Position numbers and translations under genes: made by a program
The notes under the pieces: generated by a model
The model's input: the letters and a program-made list of their open reading frames with translations, nothing else
Told to the model about the DNA's origin: nothing
Database searches by the model: none
In this document: in pieces, positions 1-5,851 of the stretch
How the letters are laid out: the number at the start of each line of letters is the position of its first letter
How positions within the stretch are numbered: the stretch's first letter is position 1
From: Gemmatimonadaceae bacterium
GTDB lineage: Bacteria > Gemmatimonadota > Gemmatimonadetes > Gemmatimonadales > Gemmatimonadaceae
DNA: 5,851 nt
Direction: 5' to 3'
Assembly (NCBI GenBank): GCA_025356185.1
Contig: JANXUN010000489.1
Coordinates: 1 to 5,851 of the forward strand

Positions 1-1532
1 ACGTGCGGACGGAATGCCTGTGCTGCGGGCACAACCAACGTTCCAGTAGCATACGATTTGCCGCCCGCGCTAAATGGCGCTGTCGCGCGCTGCACGGTGA
101 TGCCCGTTTCGAGCAACGCATTCACGAACTTGATCGTCGTGGGCAAGTCCCGTTGCGTGAGTGGAATCACAAACGCGCGCGGATCGCGCAGCGATGGCGC
201 ATTAATGGCCGCCCAGATGTCGGCATCCGACTTGCCGCCCGCAGCGGCGCCAGCCGTTACCGCGCCGCCCGATGTGAAAATCGGTTGACCTGTCACTTCT
301 GAAATGCGCCGCGGGTTGGCGGTCCACGTGTCTTTCGAACCGCGATCGATGCTGCTTTTGCCCATCGCGTAAAAATTGTACAGCGTGTTTTCACGCAGTC
401 GCGAGGCATAATCCATCACCGATTTATTCAGCGACACCGAGTAGTCAATCGACTGACGCATGTGCCACTCTTGAGGCGCTATCGGCATGGCCAAATCGCC
501 ACCGGGAACTTGACGACTCGCCACAAACGGAATGCGCATTGGCGTGGGGCTGCCAATCATTTCCGTGAGCATCGCGATCGTGTTGTGAAACGTTGCGGTG
601 TTGCGCAAGCCGCCATTCCACCAGCCATCGTACGGTCCGCCAGAGCGCATGGTCGCGCCGGGCTTGTTCTCAACAACAAGTCGCGTGTGCATGGCCGCAC
701 CAAGCGACTGTAGTCCGAGAATGAGCGCGGGATGTAAATTGAAATTGTACGGGTCACGCAACGGCGGTGAATACACCACCGTCCCCGCGGGACCAGCCTG
801 ATGATGATTGTACAACAGCTGCGGATACCATTCGCGAAACATCACGCGATTCATGTTTTTCGTTTCAGCTTGCGTCGATCCAAAAAAGTCGCGGTTGTTA
901 TCGTGTCCGATGTACTTCTGATATAAGCGCGGCAAGTTGCCCAACGTGCGTTCTGTTGGAACGCTGTTGCGCATGTACCAGTTGGCCACGAGCTCATTGC
1001 CATCAGGATTCGCGTGCACAAACAGCACGATGCAGTCGTCTAAGAACCGACGTGTTTCTTCGTCAGTGCCGCGCACCATCTGGTACACCGTCTCGCCAAG
1101 TTGCTGCGCGCCAAGTGTTTCCGTCGCGTGTAGCCCGCCATCAATCCACACCACGGTCTTGCCTTCATGCGCGAGCGCGCGAGCTTGGTCGTCGGTCAAT
1201 CCCTCGGCGTGCGCGAGTCGCGAAGAAATCTCTTTGTAGCGCGCGAGCTTTGCGTAGTTCGCGGGTGACGTCACAATCGCCATCAAATGCGGCCGCCCTT
1301 CGGCCGTCTTGCCAATCTCCACGACGTGAATGCGATCGGACTCTTTCTCAAGCGTTCTCCAATACGCGGAGATTTGCGTGTAGTTCGCAAGAAAGTAGTC
1401 GTCGCCAAAGTTCGAGCCGAGCGCTTCTTTGGGCGACGTGATCTTGCCCTGCCCATGGGCGGGCGACGCGCCAATGAGTGTGAGACAAAACAGCGTGACA
1501 ACGCTGGCGACACGGCGGGACGGTGCGATCAT
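1..1532 (-). CDS. Exported M14-family zinc carboxypeptidase-like metallopeptidase, 3' end outside the window
   Basis: The first 510 residues are visible and the reading frame is open to the left edge, so the C-terminus is missing. An ATG start is preceded by GAGG (1542-1545) at 9 bases. Residues 1-27 look like a Sec signal peptide: RR near the N-terminus, a hydrophobic core around 10-22, and probable cleavage after AHG before Q28. The M14 catalytic domain follows: GR at 79-80 (substrate-binding Arg, like Arg71 of carboxypeptidase A), zinc motif HATE (H135, E138), NPDG at 175-178, GHDNNRD at 209-215 with R214 matching the carboxylate-binding Arg145, third zinc ligand H244 in NHHQAG, a YDGW motif at 301-304 and probable catalytic E324 in LTEM. 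All key residues appear intact. A Gly/Ala-rich linker (421-433) separates this domain from a C-terminal region that ends visibly at AQAFRPH. The expected role is release of C-terminal residues from peptides in the periplasm or outside the cell. The substrate is unknown. It is transcribed away from the M28 gene and is paralogous to the gene at 4546. Confidence 0.93.
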   Translation of the reverse strand, partial: MIAPSRRVASVVTLFCLTLIGASPAHGQGKITSPKEALGSNFGDDYFLANYTQISAYWRTLEKESDRIHVVEIGKTAEGRPHLMAIVTSPANYAKLARYKEISSRLAHAEGLTDDQARALAHEGKTVVWIDGGLHATETLGAQQLGETVYQMVRGTDEETRRFLDDCIVLFVHANPDGNELVANWYMRNSVPTERTLGNLPRLYQKYIGHDNNRDFFGSTQAETKNMNRVMFREWYPQLLYNHHQAGPAGTVVYSPPLRDPYNFNLHPALILGLQSLGAAMHTRLVVENKPGATMRSGGPYDGWWNGGLRNTATFHNTIAMLTEMIGSPTPMRIPFVASRQVPGGDLAMPIAPQEWHMRQSIDYSVSLNKSVMDYASRLRENTLYNFYAMGKSSIDRGSKDTWTANPRRISEVTGQPIFTSGGAVTAGAAAGGKSDADIWAAINAPSLRDPRAFVIPLTQRDLPTTIKFVNALLETGITVQRATAPFSAGGKSYATGTLVVPAAQAFRPH

Positions 1533-1567
1533 AACAAACGGCCTCGGAGTCGGGAGTACAGCTGATG

Positions 1568-1596
1568 CTTCTAAGGTGTAGGCGGCTGTCCTGCAA
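1568..1596 (-). promoter_or_regulatory. Candidate sigma-70 promoter for the leftward M14 gene
   Basis: On the minus strand, TTGCAG (plus 1591-1596) could be a -35 box and TAGAAG (plus 1568-1573) a -10 box, with a 17-base spacer. The -10 matches TATAAT at 4 of 6 positions and the -35 matches TTGACA at 3 of 6. Transcription would start near 1561, giving a leader of about 30 bases that includes the GAGG ribosome-binding site. The match is modest and the consensus for this lineage is unknown, so it is only a candidate. Its -35 box abuts the inverted repeat at 1598-1629. Confidence 0.3.
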
Positions 1597-1597
1597 C

Positions 1598-1629
1598 GCG
1601 AGGGAATCGCTCATGGCCCCCTCCCTCGC
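1598..1629. repeat. 8-bp perfect inverted repeat, candidate operator
   Basis: GCGAGGGA (1598-1605) is the exact reverse complement of TCCCTCGC (1622-1629), with 16 bases between. It sits in the divergent region just upstream of the candidate M14 -35 box. The arms are spaced so that a dimeric regulator could bind them. In GC-rich DNA an 8-bp match can arise by chance, and no regulator gene is visible in the window, so its function is not established. Confidence 0.4.
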
Positions 1630-1687
1630 ACGCTGCTCGACAGCAATGCGGTCGTCTGCGAGGCGGTCGCGAAAGCGTGGAAAAACA

Positions 1688-1706
1688 GGCATACTCACCG
1701 TATGTC
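1688..1706. repeat. Imperfect palindrome in the divergent region
   Basis: CATAC (1690-1694) pairs with GTATG (1700-1704) across a 5-base TCACC spacer. A G:T wobble at 1689/1705 and a G:C pair at 1688/1706 extend the arms to 7. It lies about 65-80 bases upstream of the M28 start. It could be an operator half-site pair or a small leader hairpin; nothing in the sequence decides between these, or rules out chance. Confidence 0.3.
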
Positions 1707-1748
1707 CAATCGCGCGTTACTGCAGGTAGCACGCGATCTCCTGGTTCT

Positions 1749-1762
1749 CACCTGTTGAGGTG
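1749..1762 (+). promoter_or_regulatory. Small hairpin over the M28 ribosome-binding site
   Basis: CACCT (1749-1753) pairs with AGGTG (1758-1762) around a GTTG loop. The Shine-Dalgarno GAGG (1757-1760), 10 bases before the ATG at 1771, lies mostly in the right arm, so the folded RNA would partly hide it. The stem has only 5 pairs and would be marginally stable, so any effect on translation may be slight. An in-frame TGA at 1756-1758 excludes any start upstream of the ATG at 1771. Confidence 0.4.
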
Positions 1763-1770
1763 TCTTCGAA

Positions 1771-3345
1771 ATGCTTCTGAACTTCCGCTTGCACGCGTCG
1801 CGCGTGGCAGGCTTCGTTGCCACCACGTGCGTGGTCGCTCTTGCACCAAATAGCTCACAAGCACAGGGTAAGGCGGCGACGCCCGCGCTCACGGTTCCCG
1901 CCGCTATGTCGTCCATTAAAGAGGCGGACCTCAAACGCGATTTGTACATCATGGCGTCCGACGGCATGCGCGGACGCGAAGCGGGTACGGTTGATGAGAT
2001 GCGCGCGTCGATCTGGGTCGCCGAGCAGCTGCGCGCGATGGGCGTGAAACCCGCGGGGCAGGACGGCAGCTACTTTCAGTGGTGGAATATGTTGGTGACC
2101 CGTGTGTCTACGGTGTCCAGCAGTGCCAACGTAGGTGGAAAGGCGCTTACGATGTGGAAAGATATTGTGCCTTTAGGCGCCGCGGCCGGAGACGCGAGCG
2201 GTCCCACAGTGTGGGTTGGCGATGGCAGCGACACGACGATCGACGTGCGCGGCAAGATCGCCGTCATTTCGATGGTCACGCCAGCAGCAACAGCCGTGCG
2301 CACAACCACGAATTCGTACGAAGTGCGGTACGTGCAATCGGCCAACACGGCGACGCTTGCGCGCATACAACGCCGCGGACCGTCGGCGGTGATCATCGTG
2401 GCTGACTCAATCGGCGATATCGCGTTGGAACCGCTCGGCACCATTCGCATGCGCGGCACGCAGGATGTCGTCGGTGGTGCATCACGATTCGCAAATCAGG
2501 CACCGGGAACGCCTGCGCCGGGTGGTCGTGGCAACGCGAACCCCCTTCCTCCGGCATTCCTTGTACACAGTTCCATGGCTGCGACGTTGCGCAATGCAAC
2601 AACGGCAGACTTACACGTGCGCATGGAGCGCTTCGAAACGCCGTCGTGCAACATCGTTGGCATAATTCGCGGCACTGATCCCAAATTGCGCGACGAATAC
2701 GTGATGTACAGCTCGCACCAAGATCACGACGGCGTGCGCTACATCATTGACAAAGACTCGGTGTGGGCCGGTGCCGACGACAACGGGTCGGTGAGCGTCG
2801 CCGTGTTGGCCGCTGCTCGCGCGTTCGTAAAGCAGCCGGCCAAGCGCTCCATTCTTATTGTATTTCACGGCGCCGAAGAGCGCGGTCTGTTAGGCTCGCG
2901 CTATCACGCCGCGCACCCTGTTGTGCCGCTCGCACAAATTGTCGCTGTCCTTAACGGCGACATGATCGGACGCAACAACCCCGACTCGGCCAGCCTGCTT
3001 GGCATTCAGCCGCCGCATAAAAATTCCTCGGAGTTGGTCGCGTTTGCACTCAAGGCCAACGACCTCACCGGCAAGTTCAAACTCGATTCCATTTGGGATC
3101 GTCCGACGCATCCCGAAGGGTGGTACTTTCGCAGCGACCACGTGCCGTACGCGCGGTTGAATGTGCCGGCAATCGAGTACTCCACGAATTTGCATCCCGA
3201 CTATCACACGCCGCGCGACACGCCAAAGAACATCAATTATCCCAAACTCACGCGCATGACGCAGTGGATGTATCTCACGGGATGGTTTGTTGCGAACGCC
3301 GCGAAGCGACCGGGAATCGATCCGGGATTCAAACTGGAGCGCTAA
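1771..3345 (+). CDS. Exported M28-family zinc aminopeptidase-type peptidase with probable PA domain
   Basis: A complete 524-residue protein. Residues 1-31 form a Sec signal peptide with probable cleavage after SQA (29-31); C20 has no lipobox around it. A helical segment (about 48-92) with the motif GMRGREAGT follows. A protease-associated-type insert spans roughly 140-290, recognised by DVRGKIAVI (158-166) and by RGPSAVIIV (202-210), and includes a Pro/Gly-rich stretch at 245-261. The catalytic half carries the full M28 set: H316 and catalytic D318 in SHQDHDG, bridging Asp in GADDNGS (D337 by comparison with Streptomyces griseus aminopeptidase), catalytic E369 and ligand E370 in GAEERGLLGS, D397 in NGDMIG, and H479 in YHTPRDT. 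Two zinc ions are expected. The family releases N-terminal residues from peptides, though some members are carboxypeptidases or cyclases, so specificity is not settled. It probably leads an operon with the gene 17 bases downstream. Confidence 0.95.
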   Translation: MLLNFRLHASRVAGFVATTCVVALAPNSSQAQGKAATPALTVPAAMSSIKEADLKRDLYIMASDGMRGREAGTVDEMRASIWVAEQLRAMGVKPAGQDGSYFQWWNMLVTRVSTVSSSANVGGKALTMWKDIVPLGAAAGDASGPTVWVGDGSDTTIDVRGKIAVISMVTPAATAVRTTTNSYEVRYVQSANTATLARIQRRGPSAVIIVADSIGDIALEPLGTIRMRGTQDVVGGASRFANQAPGTPAPGGRGNANPLPPAFLVHSSMAATLRNATTADLHVRMERFETPSCNIVGIIRGTDPKLRDEYVMYSSHQDHDGVRYIIDKDSVWAGADDNGSVSVAVLAAARAFVKQPAKRSILIVFHGAEERGLLGSRYHAAHPVVPLAQIVAVLNGDMIGRNNPDSASLLGIQPPHKNSSELVAFALKANDLTGKFKLDSIWDRPTHPEGWYFRSDHVPYARLNVPAIEYSTNLHPDYHTPRDTPKNINYPKLTRMTQWMYLTGWFVANAAKRPGIDPGFKLER

Positions 3346-3362
3346 CGAGGAGTTGATGGTCA

Positions 3363-4469
3363 GTGTATTCCACCTGTTTGTTTTGCAACGGCGCCCTTGG
3401 CCGCAATGCAGCGATTGAACATTTCCCCGTCGGACGCAGGCTCGCGTTCGACGGGGCGAAGGGTCGTTTGTGGGTGGTGTGTCCGACGTGCTTACGATGG
3501 AATCTGTCGCCGCTCGAAACGCGATGGGAAGCGATTGAAGATGCCGAGCGCGCGTATCGCGCGACGAAGTTGCGCGCGTCGACGGATAACATTGGCCTCG
3601 CGAAACTGTCAGAAGGAACGGAGCTCGTCCGCATTGGCGCGCCGCAGTTGCCGGAGTTTGCGGGGTGGCGGTATGGCGACGTGTTCAGAAAGCGACATCG
3701 CAAAGCGATCGTCGCTGGGCTTGTACCTGCCGCAGTGAACCTTCTTCCAAACATCACGCAGTTTGTTCCGGCAGGGTATACGATGGTTTCGCTGAGCCTG
3801 AGCGTGGCCACGGCAGTCACCGCTGCTTCGCTGATTGGCTATGGAGCTCTGCGCAGACGTCGCGGCCGCGTGTGGATTCGGGATGACCACGATCAACGCC
3901 TGCGTGTCGCGCCCAATCAGTCGCTGTGGACGAAAATCGTGCGAGACCCACATCAAGACGCTTGGCATTTGCGCGTCGCACACTACGGACAGCGCTCGCC
4001 GGGGCTCCTGGCGCGACTGGCCGGCCGCTCGAGTTCAAGTGAGTTCTACTCGTCGTACACCGACATTCACGGACTTGCTGCGCTGAGGGCGCTTACGAGC
4101 ATCTTACCCTTGGCGAACTGGGGTGGCGCCGATCGCAGCTCCGTCAACTTTGCGGTGGGTGTCGTCGAGCGACACGCCCACCACGTCGACGACCTTCGGG
4201 ATGGCGCGGCGCTTCCACGTTCACTCGTCCGCGAATCACAAACACTTGAGGTCATGCACCCGCCCGCACGCCTTGCGCTCGAAATGATGCTCCACGAAGC
4301 CGACGAGCGCCGCGCGCTTGAAGGCGAACTCGCCCAGCTCGCCGAACGCTGGCGAGAAGCCGAAGATATCGCGCAAATTGCCGACGACATGTTCGTCTCC
4401 AGCAGCGCGACCGAACGCCTGAACGAACTGTCCCAGTCGCGCGACCCAGACACCAGCAAGGGCCGCTAG
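3363..4469 (+). CDS. Uncharacterised zinc-ribbon protein with two membrane segments
   Basis: 368 residues with a GTG start. This start is forced: an in-frame TGA lies at 3354-3356, no other start codon follows it, and the first CxxC is at residues 5-8. GAGGAG (3347-3352) lies 10 bases upstream. The N-terminus has CLFC (C5, C8) and CPTC (C40, C43), a likely zinc site, with a conserved-looking FPVGRRLAFD between them and RWNLSPLE after. Basic residues RKRHRK (109-114) precede a hydrophobic segment at about 115-134; a second lies at 137-160 and is followed by RRRRGR (164-169). Positive charges on both flanks suggest a hairpin with both ends in the cytoplasm. Residues 226-277 include a conserved-looking aromatic stretch and a HAHH cluster. 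The C-terminal region (about 302-345) is charged, helical and may be a coiled coil. There is no signal peptide, unlike its neighbours. I recall similar N-termini in hypothetical proteins of Gemmatimonadota, but know no function. The 17-base gap suggests co-transcription with the M28 gene. Confidence 0.88.
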   Translation: MYSTCLFCNGALGRNAAIEHFPVGRRLAFDGAKGRLWVVCPTCLRWNLSPLETRWEAIEDAERAYRATKLRASTDNIGLAKLSEGTELVRIGAPQLPEFAGWRYGDVFRKRHRKAIVAGLVPAAVNLLPNITQFVPAGYTMVSLSLSVATAVTAASLIGYGALRRRRGRVWIRDDHDQRLRVAPNQSLWTKIVRDPHQDAWHLRVAHYGQRSPGLLARLAGRSSSSEFYSSYTDIHGLAALRALTSILPLANWGGADRSSVNFAVGVVERHAHHVDDLRDGAALPRSLVRESQTLEVMHPPARLALEMMLHEADERRALEGELAQLAERWREAEDIAQIADDMFVSSSATERLNELSQSRDPDTSKGR

Positions 4470-4480
4470 CCGGACACCAC

Positions 4481-4504
4481 GCGCGACGCCAACTTGAGTC
4501 GCGC
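4481..4504. repeat. GC-rich hairpin between the zinc-ribbon and second M14 genes
   Basis: GCGCGAC (4481-4487) is the exact reverse complement of GTCGCGC (4498-4504), with a 10-base loop. It begins 12 bases after the TAG of the zinc-ribbon gene. No T-run follows, so it does not look like a standard intrinsic terminator. It could be an RNA 3'-end protector, a partial terminator or attenuator that lowers expression of the next gene, or chance in GC-rich DNA. Confidence 0.4.
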
Positions 4505-4545
4505 ACCTGCACCCCTCGAACACCTCCCGATCGAAGGCCCTCCGT

Positions 4546-5851
4546 ATGACTGCATATTTATCCAATCGCGCTCGCACGCTTTTCGCGCTCGCGACGACAC
4601 TCGTCGTTGCACACCCGATCGCGGCGCGCGCGCAGAAACCCAAAAGCGGCATTCCGTCGCCAGCAAGCATTCTCGGCTGGGAGCCGGGCACCGATCGCAA
4701 ACTGCCCACTTGGAAACAGGTCACCGACTATTTCACCGCGCTCGACAAAGCGAGTCCACGCGTCTCGGTGCGCAACTTGGGCCCAACCACGCTCGGTCGT
4801 CCGTTCTTAGTCGCATTTATTAGCGACTCGGCGACGCTCGCCAACTTACCTAAGTATCAAAAAATTCAGCGACAGCTTATGGATCCGCGCCAACGCGCCG
4901 GTGCCACCAAAGCGTCGCTCATCGCGCAGGGCAAGAATGTCATTCTCATCACGTCCAGCATTCACTCAACAGAAGTCGGCGGATTTCTCACACCCTTTGT
5001 GCTTGCTGATCGTTTAGCGCGCGCCGACACACCGGAAGCAAAAGAAATTCTCGCCAACACGATCATCATGTTGGTGCCCAGTCAAAATCCTGACGGCGTG
5101 GACATCGTCGGCGATTGGTATCGCAGCACCATCGGCACGCCGGCAGAAGGCACGCAGCCGCCTGAGATCTATCACCACTATACCGGTCACGATAACAACC
5201 GTGATTGGTATGCGTTCTCGCAGAAAGAAACACGCTACACGGTCGACTCATTGTACACGCCGTGGGATCCGCAAATCGTCAACGACATTCACCAACAGGG
5301 CAGCAACGCGGGCCGCATATTTATTCCGCCCTACATGGATCCGGTCGAACCCAACATTGACCCGATCCTCACGGCAAGCACCAACGCGCTTGGCATGGCG
5401 ATGTCGTGGCGCGTGATTTCCGAAGGCAAAACCGGCGTTGCGACTAACGCCGCGTACGATCAGTGGTCACCCGCGCGTCAGTATTCGCTCGTACATCGCG
5501 GCGCACGATTGCTCACCGAAACAGCCAGTGCGCGTCTCGCGTCGCCGATGAACATTCCGTTTTCATCGCTGGGTACGGGACGCGGCTACGACGCGCGCGA
5601 AGCGACGTGGAATTTTCCCGCGGTGTGGCCGGGCGGAAACTGGGGCATCGGTGACATCGTCGCGTATCAAACCAGTGCGTCGTGGGCACTGCTTGTCGAA
5701 GCTGCGCGCGATCGCGCCGGATGGCTCGAGAGCTACGCCGCACTAGGTGATCGCGCGCTCGACGAAAAGCATCCGTGGACGACCACCGATGTTCCGACTG
5801 CGTACGTGATCCCAAAACAGCAGAAAGATCCTGCGGCACTGCAGCGCATGC
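4546..5851 (+). CDS. Second exported M14-family zinc carboxypeptidase-like metallopeptidase, 3' end outside the window
   Basis: The first 435 residues are visible and the frame stays open to the right edge. The ATG is preceded by GAAGG (4533-4537) at 8 bases. Residues 1-29 are a signal peptide with an ARA cleavage site before Q30. The M14 domain shows GR at 84-85, zinc ligands H140 and E143 in HSTE, NPDG at 181-184, WYR at 191-193, GHDNNRDW at 215-221 (R219 as the carboxylate-binding Arg), zinc ligand H249 in DIHQQG, IPPYMDP at 260-266, YDQW at 304-307 and probable catalytic E325 in LLTE. The catalytic set is intact. Motif order and spacing match the leftward M14 gene closely, but the sequences between motifs differ greatly, so this is an old paralogue. 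A C-terminal region starts near residue 410 and is cut off. It probably acts on peptide C-termini outside the cytoplasm. With a 76-base gap and no clear promoter, it may be read from the upstream M28 gene. Confidence 0.93.
   Translation, partial: MTAYLSNRARTLFALATTLVVAHPIAARAQKPKSGIPSPASILGWEPGTDRKLPTWKQVTDYFTALDKASPRVSVRNLGPTTLGRPFLVAFISDSATLANLPKYQKIQRQLMDPRQRAGATKASLIAQGKNVILITSSIHSTEVGGFLTPFVLADRLARADTPEAKEILANTIIMLVPSQNPDGVDIVGDWYRSTIGTPAEGTQPPEIYHHYTGHDNNRDWYAFSQKETRYTVDSLYTPWDPQIVNDIHQQGSNAGRIFIPPYMDPVEPNIDPILTASTNALGMAMSWRVISEGKTGVATNAAYDQWSPARQYSLVHRGARLLTETASARLASPMNIPFSSLGTGRGYDAREATWNFPAVWPGGNWGIGDIVAYQTSASWALLVEAARDRAGWLESYAALGDRALDEKHPWTTTDVPTAYVIPKQQKDPAALQRM

Larger units (their letters stand above)
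1533..1770. other. Divergent intergenic region between the M14 and M28 genes
   Basis: These 238 bases separate the start codons of two outward-reading genes and must hold the control signals for both unless a promoter lies further inside. I see a weak candidate promoter toward the M14 gene, two inverted repeats, an 18-codon mini-ORF and a hairpin overlapping the M28 ribosome-binding site, listed separately where supported. No convincing sigma-70 promoter toward the M28 gene was found. No RNA gene or transposon end is visible. Confidence 0.8.

Noticed and set aside
767..1441. A 224-codon plus-strand open frame
   Set aside because: It lies wholly antisense to the M14 gene, whose motifs are intact. 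Its Arg/Ser/Cys-rich product looks like a shadow frame of GC-rich coding DNA.
1667..1695. TCGCGA and CATACT as a promoter for the M28 gene
   Set aside because: The spacing is 17 bases, but the boxes match at only 3 and 4 of 6 positions, and the -10 overlaps the palindrome. This is too weak to list as a feature.
1348..1698. A 116-codon minus-strand frame starting in the intergenic region
   Set aside because: It overlaps the start of the M14 gene in another frame. The intergenic part looks somewhat helical but shows no domain, and the M14 frame has the ribosome-binding site and signal peptide.
3356..3418. An ATG closer to the GAGGAG site than the GTG chosen for the zinc-ribbon gene
   Set aside because: It is in another frame, lies only 3 bases from the ribosome-binding site, and stops after 20 residues.
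3329..3820. A 163-codon minus-strand open frame over the start of the zinc-ribbon gene
   Set aside because: It is antisense to a gene with a good ribosome-binding site and a clear CxxC/CxxC module, and its product shows no domain-like features.
4494..4522. TTGAGT as a -35 box for the second M14 gene
   Set aside because: No -10-like sequence lies at a suitable distance, and the box overlaps the hairpin arm.
4236..4724. A 162-codon minus-strand open frame bridging the zinc-ribbon gene and the second M14 gene
   Set aside because: It is antisense to the ends of two supported genes and would cover both the hairpin and the M14 signal-peptide region. No motif was recognised.

Overview
The window is GC-rich, coding-dense bacterial DNA with ordinary SD-led genes. 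It carries four protein genes, three of which encode exported zinc metallopeptidases with signal peptides. Sec-exported M14 and M28 peptidases in this number, next to a zinc-ribbon membrane protein with an N-terminus of the type I recall from Gemmatimonadota genomes, point to a Gram-negative of that phylum or a similar soil or sediment lineage. This assignment rests on memory of protein style, not on a search.

Layout. Positions 1-1532 (minus strand) hold the first 510 codons of an exported M14 zinc carboxypeptidase-like protein that runs off the left edge. Positions 1533-1770 are a 238-base divergent intergenic region with a weak candidate promoter for the M14 gene, an 8-bp inverted repeat, an imperfect palindrome, an 18-codon mini-ORF and a small hairpin over the ribosome-binding site of the next gene. 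Positions 1771-3345 (plus) encode a complete exported M28 aminopeptidase-type protein with a probable PA-type insert. Positions 3363-4469 (plus, GTG start) encode an uncharacterised protein with a CxxC/CxxC zinc ribbon, two membrane segments and a helical C-terminus. After a 76-base gap with a GC-rich hairpin, positions 4546-5851 (plus) hold the first 435 codons of a second, diverged M14 protein that runs off the right edge.

How they may work together. The three peptidases would act outside the cytoplasm, the M28 enzyme probably from the N-terminus and the M14 enzymes probably from the C-terminus of peptides, which fits peptide scavenging. The plus-strand genes are close enough (17 and 76 bases) to share a transcript. 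The zinc-ribbon protein has no signal peptide and should face the cytoplasm; its role is unknown. I see no mobile element, CRISPR array, RNA gene or defence system. The most novel item is the uncharacterised zinc-ribbon protein; the rest is a fairly ordinary peptidase neighbourhood.
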